From Candidatus Nitrosopumilus sp. (GTDB lineage Archaea > Thermoproteota > Nitrososphaeria > Nitrososphaerales > Nitrosopumilaceae): DNA of 50,897 nucleotides. The notes beneath the pieces were generated by a model, which made no database searches, was not told the origin of the DNA, and was given only the letters and a program-made list of their open reading frames with translations. Below, in pieces: positions 8,955 to 16,893 of this stretch (the stretch's first letter is position 1; each line of letters begins with the position of its first letter). The translations under genes and the position numbers were made by a program. The DNA is taken from contig JAONKT010000002.1 in the NCBI GenBank assembly GCA_028377625.1, positions 1 to 50,897 of the forward strand. The letters run 5' to 3'.

Positions 8955-9533
8955 CTATTGATCGATCTTTCTAATTTTAAGATGATTTTGAATTTTTTTG
9001 AGAAAATAGATGTTTGATTTCGGTGATTTCATAATGTGTTTTCCTCCTGGTGACAAAATCCATTCATTATTGTCTTTTTTTCTAGCCATTGCAGTAATTA
9101 CAACTGTGGAATTACTTTGTTTTCCTAAAGATGAAAGTAACATTATACATGAATTAACGAACCTCGCAGATTCCAAATCATCAAACAAATTGTAAATCCC
9201 ATTAAATGAATCAATTATAATTAAAAATTCTTTTTTTGATACTTTAGTAATAATTTCTGATAATTTTTTTTCCCAATTTTGTTTATTTGGTTGAAAAATT
9301 ACTAAATTTTCTCTTTTTTGAATCATTTTAGATTCAATATACCCTGAATATAACAAATCCATATCTACAAAAATAATTGGATTTTGTACAGAATTAATTA
9401 ATTTATTTAAAAATTCAATTTTATGAAAAGAATCTGAACATAATATCAAACTAGGTATGCCTTTACTAAATTCATTTTTGATATTTTCTAAATTACTCTC
9501 TAAAATTATCTCAGGATTTTTATCCAACAACAA
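8955..9533 (-). CDS. RecA/KaiC-superfamily-like protein lacking the P-loop
   Basis: A 192-residue protein resembling the core of RecA/RadB/KaiC-like ATPases. The Walker B-like strand FLIIIDSFNGI is present near residues 102-112, followed by VVITAMARK, as in the family sensor strand. At the place expected for Walker A the sequence is LILCSDSFHKIEFLN, without GxxxxGK[ST], so ATP hydrolysis is unlikely. This suggests a regulatory or structural pseudo-ATPase. The start is TTG at 9533 (a second TTG follows directly). It is divergent from the class V aminotransferase gene with only 23 bp between starts, so their promoters must overlap. Family placement is moderate. Confidence 0.6.
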   Translation of the reverse strand: MLLDKNPEIILESNLENIKNEFSKGIPSLILCSDSFHKIEFLNKLINSVQNPIIFVDMDLLYSGYIESKMIQKRENLVIFQPNKQNWEKKLSEIITKVSKKEFLIIIDSFNGIYNLFDDLESARFVNSCIMLLSSLGKQSNSTVVITAMARKKDNNEWILSPGGKHIMKSPKSNIYFLKKIQNHLKIRKIDQ

Positions 9534-9556
9534 AATAGGATTTTACAGATATAATA

Positions 9557-10705
9557 ATGAATTTGATGTCAAAAGATATTTCTGATGATTTTCCTTCAGC
9601 AAACAAAGTTTATCTAAATAATGCATCTGTGTCGTTAATGCCTTCTCAAAGTATTGATTCCATGAAGGATTTTTTAATTTCATACAATTCACTAGGTCCT
9701 GATTCTAAGGATTCAGAATTATTTATAACTGAAAAATTAGATAATATTAGAAAAATTATTGCAAAAATAATTTGTTGTAAACCTGAAGAAGTAATTTTAA
9801 CTCAAAGTACTACTGATGGAATTAATATTGTTGCAAATGGACTTTCATTTGGTAATTCATCCAATATAATAATTCGTGGAATGACTCATGAACATCATTC
9901 AAATTTTTATCCATGGATCAAATTAAAAGATCGAGTTTCAATTAGAAATCTTCCAATAGATGATGATGGATTTTTTGAATTGAATGACTTAAAATCAAAT
10001 ATTGATGATAAAACAAAATTAGTAGCTATAAGTCATGCTCTCTACAATACTGGCTCAATTTTACCAATAGAAAAAATTTCAAAAATTATTGATAATGAAG
10101 TTCCATTTTTTGTTGATAGTGCACAAACCATTGGTTGTATTGGAGAACATGATGTCTCTAAATTAAAATGTAATTTTATGTCCTTTAATGGCTCTAAATG
10201 GCTATGTGGGCCAATGGGAACTGGTTTATTTTACTGTAATAGAAAATCAAGTGAATTACTAGAACCAAAAACAATTGGTGGTGAATCTGCAATTATTGAA
10301 AATGATAATTTAATTTTTAAAGATTTACCAGATAAATTTCAAACTGGTTTTAGAAACTATGTTGGAATTGTAGGATTAGAATCTTCTGTAAAATATTTGT
10401 TAAATTTTGGTATGAATAATATTCATAAAAAAAATCAATATTTATCTAATCTTTTTAGAGAGGAATTAGAAAAATTACCTAATATTATTTTATACGGTCC
10501 AGATGATCCAAATAAACGAACTAGTATTGTATCATTTAACATTAAAGGTTTTGATTCACAAAAAATTGTAGATAAATTTGAAAAACAAAATATTATTTTG
10601 GCTGTCAGAGAAATAATGGAAAAAAAGATTATTCGTGTATCTCCTCATTTTTTTAATACTGAATCAGATATGCTTAAACTAATTGATGAAATAAAAAAAT
10701 TATAG
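9557..10705 (+). CDS. Class V aminotransferase, cysteine-desulfurase-like without the catalytic Cys loop
   Basis: A PLP enzyme of the NifS/CsdB fold, 382 residues. It shows the substrate-side YLNNASVSLMP, ILTQSTTDGIN for the phosphate, HEHHSNFYPW, FFVDSAQTIG for the pyridine-binding Asp, and the Schiff-base lysine in FNGSKWLCGPMGTG (about 215-228). In group II desulfurases the C-terminal region has RxGHHC. Here AVREIMEKKIIRVSPHFFNT runs straight through, so the Cys loop is missing. It is therefore more likely a lyase, epimerase or transaminase than a sulfur donor. ATG at 9557 (a second at 9566). The 3' end overlaps the convergent Lrp-type gene by 6 bp. Confidence 0.85.
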   Translation: MNLMSKDISDDFPSANKVYLNNASVSLMPSQSIDSMKDFLISYNSLGPDSKDSELFITEKLDNIRKIIAKIICCKPEEVILTQSTTDGINIVANGLSFGNSSNIIIRGMTHEHHSNFYPWIKLKDRVSIRNLPIDDDGFFELNDLKSNIDDKTKLVAISHALYNTGSILPIEKISKIIDNEVPFFVDSAQTIGCIGEHDVSKLKCNFMSFNGSKWLCGPMGTGLFYCNRKSSELLEPKTIGGESAIIENDNLIFKDLPDKFQTGFRNYVGIVGLESSVKYLLNFGMNNIHKKNQYLSNLFREELEKLPNIILYGPDDPNKRTSIVSFNIKGFDSQKIVDKFEKQNIILAVREIMEKKIIRVSPHFFNTESDMLKLIDEIKKL

Positions 10706-10957
10706 GTTTTCTTGTTCTTCAATTACCATCATAGTTAATGTTGATTGAACTTTGCTAATTTTTCTAATTCTATTTGTAATAATTGCTCGTAATTTTTCAG
10801 CATTATCTGATGATATTTTCAAAACTATATCATATACTCCATAAACCCCTCTTACTTCATATTCTACACTTTCTTCAGCAAGAATTTGTTTTATTTCAGT
10901 AATAATTGATACATCTGTACCTAAATCTGAATTCAATAACACATAAGCAGTAGGCAC
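10700..10957 (-). CDS. Stand-alone Lrp/AsnC ligand-binding (RAM) domain protein
   Basis: The 85-residue protein corresponds only to the ligand-binding domain of Lrp/AsnC regulators. It has the first strand AYVLLNSDLG, the turn VRGVYGVYDIVLKI typical of the RAM domain, and the last strands TLTMMVIEE. No helix-turn-helix precedes it: GTG at 10957 is the start and the upstream sequence is extremely AT-rich. Such proteins form oligomers that bind amino acids and can modulate full-length Lrp proteins. The effector is unknown. Confidence 0.85.
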   Translation of the reverse strand: MPTAYVLLNSDLGTDVSIITEIKQILAEESVEYEVRGVYGVYDIVLKISSDNAEKLRAIITNRIRKISKVQSTLTMMVIEEQENL

Positions 10958-11107
10958 AATTTTATTTTTAACAAAACAGTATTTAACTTTTCATAATTTA
11001 AAAATAAATTATTTTTGAATTACATTTTAATAATTTTAATTCAATTATATTATTTTTAATATTTTTTCGTAATGCTAAAAACATAGTAAATTTCATTACA
11101 TGATAAT

Positions 11108-11602
11108 ATGAGTAAACCTGGTAATATTTGGAGAAAAGTTCATGGAAAAATTACAAAAAAACCTACTAACTTTTCTTGGTTAATTGAAGAAAAATTAGCT
11201 GGTTCTGGAATTCCGACATCTATGGATGAATTTGATTGGCTACTAAATCAAGGAGTAAAATCCATTGTTACCATGACTGAAAATGCTTTACCTGGTGAAT
11301 GGACTAAAAAAATTGATTATCTCCATGTACCAACTGCTGATTTTCATGCTCCTGATATGGAAGGAATAGATTCTGCAGTAGAATTTGTTCATAATCAAAT
11401 TCAAAACAATCAATCAGTAATGGTTCATTGTGCTGCTGGATTGGGAAGAGCTGGAACAATTCTTGCATGTTATTTTATTAAATATGAAAAATATTCTGCT
11501 GTTCAAGCTATCGAAAAAATTAGAAAAGAGAGACCTGGTTCAATTCAGTCTGATGTACAAGAATTAGCTATAAGTTATTATGAAAAATATGTAAGAAATT
11601 AG
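11108..11602 (+). CDS. Dual-specificity/tyrosine protein phosphatase
   Basis: A 164-residue cysteine phosphatase. The signature HCAAGLGRAGT contains the nucleophile C108 and phosphate-binding R114 (CX5R). The general acid loop is probably VPTADFHAPD (about residues 76-85). The N-terminal segment FSWLIEEKLAGSGIPTS fits archaeal and eukaryotic cyclin-dependent-kinase-inhibitor-3-like or PRL-like phosphatases. ATG start in a strongly AT-rich upstream region. The substrate could be a phosphoprotein, RNA 5' phosphate or phosphoinositide; the sequence does not decide. Confidence 0.9.
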   Translation: MSKPGNIWRKVHGKITKKPTNFSWLIEEKLAGSGIPTSMDEFDWLLNQGVKSIVTMTENALPGEWTKKIDYLHVPTADFHAPDMEGIDSAVEFVHNQIQNNQSVMVHCAAGLGRAGTILACYFIKYEKYSAVQAIEKIRKERPGSIQSDVQELAISYYEKYVRN

Positions 11603-11603
11603 T

Positions 11604-11750
11604 TTAAACAAATTCAGAAACTAATTTTCCGTCAACATTTTTAATTTTCAATGTTATGTTTTCTTGAAAATGTAAAGTCAATCCACCTTCAGCATCTGGA
11701 TCTTCAACCTTTACCAATTCCAACATTTTGATTTTGTCAAATTTTCCCAT
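11604..11750 (-). CDS. Small 48-residue protein, tandem paralogue A
   Basis: A short ORF read directly from the sequence (ATG 11750, TAA at 11604). The translation begins MGKFDKIKMLELVKVEDPDA and ends KNVDGKLVSEFV. It shares a register with the neighbouring 50-residue ORF: E-[DE]-P-D-x-E-G-G-[LI]-T at residues 16-25 and VDGK at 39-42. This conservation between two copies strongly supports that both are translated. It probably forms a small beta-sheet protein. The stop is 1 base after the convergent phosphatase stop. Function unknown. Confidence 0.8.
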   Translation of the reverse strand: MGKFDKIKMLELVKVEDPDAEGGLTLHFQENITLKIKNVDGKLVSEFV

Positions 11751-11760
11751 TCATAATCAC

Positions 11761-11913
11761 CTATTCTGGAATTGATACGGTTTCAATTTTTCCGTCAACT
11801 GGTTTGATAAACATAAACCTGTTATCTTTTAAGATGAATGTAATTCCACCCTCTTTATCAGGTTCTTCAACTTCAAGAATTGGTTGTCCTAATAGACCAT
11901 CGTATTTTGCCAT
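11761..11913 (-). CDS. Small 50-residue protein, tandem paralogue B
   Basis: ATG at 11913, TAG at 11761. It starts MAKYDGLLGQPILEVEEPDK and ends VDGKIETVSIPE. It aligns without gaps to the downstream 48-residue protein over residues 12-42, with the EEPDKEGGIT segment and VDGK conserved. The pair lies 10 bp apart in one orientation, downstream of the 178-residue gene at 11944, and all three may form one operon. No known family is recognised. Confidence 0.8.
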   Translation of the reverse strand: MAKYDGLLGQPILEVEEPDKEGGITFILKDNRFMFIKPVDGKIETVSIPE

Positions 11914-11943
11914 TACTGATTTAAGAAAAAAGTTCCTTATATC

Positions 11944-12480
11944 CTAATTGATTGTAACTTCTATTTCATTAGAATTATTCTTTATACTTCCTGGTTCAGT
12001 ATAGTCATGTTTTTGCCATGATGAAAATACTTCTGCTCCAATCTTATGTTTACCTTTTCCTAAATCAGATGCTTTGAAAACAAATCTTTCATTAAAGTCA
12101 AGAAATTCTTCTCTAACTTCTTCTTCAGAAAGTCTGATAAATGGTTCAAAGTTTTTTGCTATTTGAACCCAAATTCTTCTATCTTTCATTGGATTTACTA
12201 ATTTTGGATTTCTTGTCCAAAAAATTGCGGCTTTTCGGTATGAATCAATAGTTCTTCCTAGTTCTTTCTTTCTAAATCCACCAGAAGTTAATTTTATACC
12301 ATATTTCAGTTTCATTGAAACATCATTGTTATTGTATGCTTTAGTCCAATTTGCTTCATTGAATGCATTTCTAAGAGCTCCTTCGATTGAAAATTGAACA
12401 TTTATCTCAATATTTTCATCTGATGAGTACTCTTCTTTAGATTTTACGAGCGTTATTTGTGAAATTTTGCTTTCTGCCAT
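11944..12480 (-). CDS. Hypothetical 178-residue soluble protein
   Basis: No signal peptide, no membrane segment. The pattern of strands (KISQITLVKSKEEYSSDENIEINVQF at the start, then FVFKASDLGKGKHKIGAEVF and a terminal EIEVTIN) suggests an immunoglobulin-like or arrestin-like beta-sandwich. A basic, aromatic central part contains AAIFWTRNPK and RRIWVQIAKN. ATG at 12480, divergent from rpo11 with 50 bp between starts, sharing one TATA-like element. Two small tandem paralogues follow in the same direction. Function not recognised. Confidence 0.75.
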   Translation of the reverse strand: MAESKISQITLVKSKEEYSSDENIEINVQFSIEGALRNAFNEANWTKAYNNNDVSMKLKYGIKLTSGGFRKKELGRTIDSYRKAAIFWTRNPKLVNPMKDRRIWVQIAKNFEPFIRLSEEEVREEFLDFNERFVFKASDLGKGKHKIGAEVFSSWQKHDYTEPGSIKNNSNEIEVTIN

Positions 12481-12497
12481 GACTACATTTCATATGA

Positions 12498-12505
12498 TTT
12501 ATATC
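12498..12505. promoter_or_regulatory. TATA element in the rpo11 divergent promoter region
   Basis: TTTATATC is centred about 29 bases upstream of the rpo11 ATG and predicts a transcript start 2-3 bases before it. Read on the other strand (GATATAAA) it lies about 22 bases before the ATG at 12480, so one element may serve both genes. Confidence 0.5.
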
Positions 12506-12530
12506 CGCAATAAGTGCTTTTTCTGAATAC

Positions 12531-12803
12531 ATGAATGCGCAAGTAATCAGTTCAGAAGCAAAAGAACTCAGTATTTCTATTAAAGAAACTGATATTGGGG
12601 TATTATACATAATTCAACACGAACTTCTAAATGCTTCAAATGTTGATTTTGCAGGTGTAATTGTTAAACATCCATTAACTAATGAGTGCTGGATGCGAAT
12701 TAATTCTAGTACCAAACCATTAACTGAAGTTAAAAAATCAGCTGAATCTGCAATTAAAATGGCTGAAGAGTTCAAAGAATTATTTAATTCAAAATTAAGG
12801 TAA
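12531..12803 (+). CDS. rpo11: DNA-directed RNA polymerase subunit Rpo11 (RpoL)
   Basis: The archaeal counterpart of Rpb11, which pairs with Rpo3 to form the assembly platform of RNA polymerase. The 90-residue length is normal. The family motif HELLNASNVDFAGVIVKHPL lies near residues 29-48, and the C-terminal helix KKSAESAIKMAEEFKELF makes the Rpo3 contact. ATG start immediately behind its promoter. It heads the run rpo11, tfs, pcn, aspartate kinase with gaps of 6, 34 and 35 bp. Confidence 0.93.
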   Translation: MNAQVISSEAKELSISIKETDIGVLYIIQHELLNASNVDFAGVIVKHPLTNECWMRINSSTKPLTEVKKSAESAIKMAEEFKELFNSKLR

Positions 12804-12809
12804 ATTAGA

Positions 12810-13127
12810 TTGAAATTTTGCCCCAAATGTGAGGTTAAACTAAAAAAAGGTGATTCTGGCCTTGAATGTTCAAAATGTGGGTATACTGAAGGAGAAAAAG
12901 TAAAACAAAAGAAAAAAACTACTACTGAAAATGAACCTGATTTTTCACTTCTTGCTTTTGAAGGGGATGAAGGTGAAGATACTAATCCTACAGTAAAGAT
13001 TGATTGTGAAAAATGTGGTCATGATGAAGCAGTGGCTTGGATGTTTCAAACTAGAAGTGCTGATGAACCAACAACTAGATTTTATCGTTGTCAAAAGTGC
13101 AAGTACACTTGGCGTGATTACACATAA
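12810..13127 (+). CDS. tfs: Transcription factor S (TFS, TFIIS-like cleavage factor)
   Basis: Stimulates transcript cleavage by stalled RNA polymerase. The N-terminal zinc ribbon is CPKC...CSKC (residues 4-7 and 20-23). The C-terminal TFIIS zinc ribbon is CEKC...CQKC, with the catalytic acidic pair in SADEPTTRFY that reaches into the polymerase active site. Its 105 residues are normal for the family. The start is TTG at 12810, six bases after the rpo11 stop. The Lys/Thr-rich linker at about 30-45 separates the two ribbons. Confidence 0.95.
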   Translation: MKFCPKCEVKLKKGDSGLECSKCGYTEGEKVKQKKKTTTENEPDFSLLAFEGDEGEDTNPTVKIDCEKCGHDEAVAWMFQTRSADEPTTRFYRCQKCKYTWRDYT

Positions 13128-13161
13128 GGTTTAACTGGAACTTATAGACAAGAAAATTAAA

Positions 13162-13908
13162 TTGACTTTCGGAGCTAAGACAAGTGGTTCAGATGATCTT
13201 AAAGCTATTATTTCTGCAATTTCTACATTAGTCGAAGAAGCAACTTTTGTTGCCACTGCTGAAGGAATTACTTTTAGAGGAATGGATCCGTCTCATGTTG
13301 CTCTTATTGACATATCTTGGCCAAATTCTGCATTTGAAAAATATGAATGTGACAGTGATATTAAATTTGGAGTTCGAATAGATGAATTTTCAAAACTTAT
13401 CAAACGTGCAGATAAAAAAGATAGTATTGAAATCAGTATTTCTGAAGAAAATATGTTACTTGTAACAGTTGGAAAAAATAAAAAATACAAAATACGTCTT
13501 ATTGAAAGTTCTGCAACTGATACACCATTACCAAAAATTCCTTATGATTCAAAAATAATTTTAACTTCATCAAAATTTGATAAAATTCTTGGTGATGTAC
13601 AAGTTGTATCTGATTATCTTACTATCAATACATCTGATTCTAAAGGTGATTTTTCTGGAAAAGGTGACTCTGGAGAAGTAATCATAGATCTTGATAAAAA
13701 TGCTGAGGATATTGAAGAAATTTCTTCAAAAGCTGATAGTGTTGGTACTTACAGCCTTGAATATCTTAATCCCGTAGTTAAAGCAGTAGGCAGTAATGCT
13801 GGTTTCATTACATGTGAATTTTCTAGTGCAAAACCGCTTAGAATTGAGTTCAAAGTTGCAAATATAGGCAGAATTCACTTTTACCTTGCTCCACGCGTGG
13901 AAAGTTAA
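13162..13908 (+). CDS. pcn: DNA polymerase sliding clamp (PCNA)
   Basis: A ring-forming processivity factor for replicative polymerase, Fen1 and ligase. The 248-residue two-domain clamp has KTSGSDDLKAIISAISTLVEEATF at the start, MDPSHVALIDISWP for the first domain and the interdomain connecting loop near IPYDSKIILTSS. It ends with RIHFYLAPRVES, the typical PCNA finish. The start is TTG at 13162. It is placed with rpo11 and tfs in an information-processing operon. Confidence 0.96.
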   Translation: MTFGAKTSGSDDLKAIISAISTLVEEATFVATAEGITFRGMDPSHVALIDISWPNSAFEKYECDSDIKFGVRIDEFSKLIKRADKKDSIEISISEENMLLVTVGKNKKYKIRLIESSATDTPLPKIPYDSKIILTSSKFDKILGDVQVVSDYLTINTSDSKGDFSGKGDSGEVIIDLDKNAEDIEEISSKADSVGTYSLEYLNPVVKAVGSNAGFITCEFSSAKPLRIEFKVANIGRIHFYLAPRVES

Positions 13909-13943
13909 AGCATTTAAACATTAAATAATTCAGTTAGTTTGAA

Positions 13944-15347
13944 TTGAAACTTATTTTAAAATACGGTGGAACTTCCATATCCAATACAAAAGACATTCAA
14001 GCAGTAGCTAAACATGTTAGTATCTTATCTAAAAAACATCAAATTGTATTAGTTTGTTCTGCAACAAGTGGAACAACTGATGATCTAATTGAAATATCAG
14101 AATCCATAAAAAAAGAAAATAAATCTAAAGCAGAACAAATTGCATCAAAAATCACAAATAGACATAAACAATTAGCAAAACAAACAATTAAAAAATCTGA
14201 TATACAAAAAAAATTATTACTAAAATTAAATGAAGATTTTACTGAACTTCTTGCACTAATAGATGGTTTAGTTTTGTTAGGAGAAGTAACATCAAGATCA
14301 ATGGATTATTTAATATCATTTGGTGAAAGATTATCTGCAAAATTAATTTCATCTGCATTAAATGATTTAGGAAAAAAATCAATTTCTTTAACTGGTAAGG
14401 AAGTAGGTATTGTAACTGATTCTAATTTTAGTGAATCAAAACCACTTATGGATACAACTAGATTAAGAGTATCAAAAAGTATAGATGCATTACTTTCTAA
14501 AAAAACAATTCCTGTAGTAGGTGGATTTTCAGGTGCAGATCAACATGGACATACAACTACATTTGGTAGAGGTGGATCTGATTATTCAGCAACAATAATT
14601 GGATCTTGTATAAAAGCAGATGAAATTTGGTTAATGAGTGATGTTGATGGATTAATGACTGCTGATCCAAAAATTGTTAAAAATGCAAAGTTACTCAAAG
14701 AAGTATCATACATTGAAGCAATTGAAATGGCTTTATTTGGTGCTAAACAAATTCATCCAAGAACATTTGAGCCTCTGTTAACAAAAAAAATTCCAATGAA
14801 AATTAGAAATTCATTCAGTACAAGTAATGAAGGAACTTTAGTTACTGCATCACCTTCAACATCTGTAAAAAATACTGTAAAATGTGTAAGTAATATTCGT
14901 AATAACGGATTAATTGATATCCGAGGTGGCAGTATGATTGGAACCCCTGGAACTGCAGCTAAAATATTTGCAACTTTAGCAAAAGCTGGAATTAACGTAA
15001 TGATGATTTCTCAAAACCCTTCTGAATCAAGTATTACTATTGTAGTAAAAAATACTGATCTTGATAAAGCTGTTAGTGCATTAGAGATGGATCTTTTAGG
15101 AAAAATCATTAAAAAATTAGAAGTAACAACTGGAGTGTCTATTATTGCATTAATTGGTTCTGGCATGAGAGGAACAATAGGTGTGGCATCTAAAGTTTTT
15201 GCTGCAATTGAGAAAAATAAGGTCAATGTATCTATGATTACTCAAGGTTCATCAGAACTTAATCTTGCATTAGTTGTAAAAAATTCTGATACTAATTCAG
15301 CAGTACGTGCAATACATGAGGCATTTACTCTTGATAAAATCAATTAA
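13944..15347 (+). CDS. lysC: Aspartate kinase with two ACT domains
   Basis: The first step of Lys, Met, Thr and Ile synthesis: phosphorylates aspartate. The N-terminal kinase domain has KYGGTS (residues 6-11), GEVTSRSMDYLISFGERLSAKL and TFGRGGSDYSAT. The two C-terminal ACT domains begin near GTPGTAAKIFATLAKAGINV and GMRGTIGVASKVFAAIEKNKVNV and indicate allosteric control by an end-product amino acid. Its 467 residues suit the monofunctional archaeal type. TTG start at 13944, 35 bp after pcn. Confidence 0.94.
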   Translation: MKLILKYGGTSISNTKDIQAVAKHVSILSKKHQIVLVCSATSGTTDDLIEISESIKKENKSKAEQIASKITNRHKQLAKQTIKKSDIQKKLLLKLNEDFTELLALIDGLVLLGEVTSRSMDYLISFGERLSAKLISSALNDLGKKSISLTGKEVGIVTDSNFSESKPLMDTTRLRVSKSIDALLSKKTIPVVGGFSGADQHGHTTTFGRGGSDYSATIIGSCIKADEIWLMSDVDGLMTADPKIVKNAKLLKEVSYIEAIEMALFGAKQIHPRTFEPLLTKKIPMKIRNSFSTSNEGTLVTASPSTSVKNTVKCVSNIRNNGLIDIRGGSMIGTPGTAAKIFATLAKAGINVMMISQNPSESSITIVVKNTDLDKAVSALEMDLLGKIIKKLEVTTGVSIIALIGSGMRGTIGVASKVFAAIEKNKVNVSMITQGSSELNLALVVKNSDTNSAVRAIHEAFTLDKIN

Positions 15348-15384
15348 GACAAATCATTTAAAGTAATAAAATTAGTCAAAATCA

Positions 15385-16845
15385 TTGAAAAAAATTATTA
15401 TTATTTTGATTATTGGAATTTTTATCACTAGTATAATTTCTGTTTCATCTTTTTCAGATCAATATGTTGATGCTGGTTCTACCAAAAAAGTTCACTTTAC
15501 GCAAACATTTTCATCTTTTCAGGATCCTGGATTGGGACATGAAAATTATCAATTAGCATTAATTTTATCTCCTAATGAGGGCACAATTTATGACGGTTCT
15601 ATGACATTCACGTCTAGTGAATCTGTCAAAGTAGTTGTTTTACATGAAATTAATTCTAATGATGTACAAGGTCAAGACATATGGACTGTTAATGAAAATA
15701 CAATTTATGGACTATCATTAATTGATCCAGAAAAAAAATCAGGTTCTTTTGAATTTACAGGAGCTGGAGTTGGATTACATTCAACTAATTCTAAAGAATT
15801 TACTACTACTGTTAGTGTTGATGGTTGGATTAGGGGACAACCTACTGAAATTCTTACACAAAAACTTGAATTTGAAAATGAAGATTCGTCATTATTACTT
15901 TCAAGAGTAAATGTTGCATCTACAATTCCAATGCATAAAGGAATGCATAATGGAAATGAACTTTTTTACATAATTACTGATGCTAGTGAAAAAAATTATG
16001 TTAATACTATTTCAGAAAAACAAAAATGGAATATTCAATTATCTAAATCTATACAAGATATTCCAGAGAATATTTCTCAAAAAATTTTTATTTTTAAAAA
16101 TGGAATTAAAGGTGATGGAATTTTTGGATTTCAAAATGAAATTTTTTCTAGTACACCTGAACAATCAGATTATTCAGCATTAGGATCCATTATCGAAGTT
16201 ACATGGAAAAAAGGTCAAAAGGAAATAATTTTTGAATCAGAATCAGATATAATTGATGCTGAAAAATCTGGTAGAATTGAATTTAATGAAACAAATGTAA
16301 TTGTTAATGCTCCTCAAATTAAGTGGCTAGATGGACAAATGAAAATACGCTCAGATAATCAAATTAATAATGAAATGTCATTTTCTGGAGGTCAAATTAC
16401 TGAAATAAATGAAGATGAACTTTTTGTAACTTTTGTAGCTCATAGAAGTTGGGATTCTGATGGAAGAACTATTTACTATATTGTTACTGATGCAACTCCA
16501 TTAGGACCAGCAGAATTAATGGGTGTTGCATATTCACCTACATCTTCAAACCTTTCAACTCATTCATCAGTAATTGATCTTTTTCAATTTAAAAATGGAA
16601 TCAAAGGATCTGGTTCATTAGGTTACCAACCAGAAGTCTCAAATTTTTCTTTTAATGAAGAAAATTACAGCCCACTTTCAGAAGTTTATCTTATAGAATG
16701 GAATAATTCTAAATTGGCAAAAATTCTACAAACAAAATCTGATATTGATTCATTTCAAAATGATGACTTACTTACTGTTAGTATTGCTCGACCAACAAAC
16801 AGCGAATACATCATTAATTCCCCAATAATAGATCCATTTCAATAG
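15385..16845 (+). CDS. Secreted protein with an internal duplicated domain
   Basis: 486 residues with a signal peptide (KKIIIILIIGIFITSIISVSSFS) and no clear C-terminal anchor. Two copies of one module are visible. Copy one (about 178-315) has GNELFYIITDAS, FIFKNGIKGDGIFGFQNEIF and ALGSIIEVTWKKG. Copy two (about 345-482) has GRTIYYIVTDAT, FQFKNGIKGSGSLGYQPEVS and PLSEVYLIEWNNS. The N-terminal 150 residues are a separate beta-rich domain with several histidines. TTG start. Probably outside the cell; it could be a metal-binding or surface-layer-associated protein. Function unknown. Confidence 0.82.
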   Translation: MKKIIIILIIGIFITSIISVSSFSDQYVDAGSTKKVHFTQTFSSFQDPGLGHENYQLALILSPNEGTIYDGSMTFTSSESVKVVVLHEINSNDVQGQDIWTVNENTIYGLSLIDPEKKSGSFEFTGAGVGLHSTNSKEFTTTVSVDGWIRGQPTEILTQKLEFENEDSSLLLSRVNVASTIPMHKGMHNGNELFYIITDASEKNYVNTISEKQKWNIQLSKSIQDIPENISQKIFIFKNGIKGDGIFGFQNEIFSSTPEQSDYSALGSIIEVTWKKGQKEIIFESESDIIDAEKSGRIEFNETNVIVNAPQIKWLDGQMKIRSDNQINNEMSFSGGQITEINEDELFVTFVAHRSWDSDGRTIYYIVTDATPLGPAELMGVAYSPTSSNLSTHSSVIDLFQFKNGIKGSGSLGYQPEVSNFSFNEENYSPLSEVYLIEWNNSKLAKILQTKSDIDSFQNDDLLTVSIARPTNSEYIINSPIIDPFQ

Positions 16846-16893
16846 GAGTTTCGCTAAACGGATAAATTAGTTAATAAAAAAATTATTTTAAAA

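Noticed and set aside
15722-16183. Two short plus-strand frames inside the secreted duplicated-domain gene
   Set aside because: Out-of-frame Leu/Ile/Lys-rich reads of an AT-rich gene.
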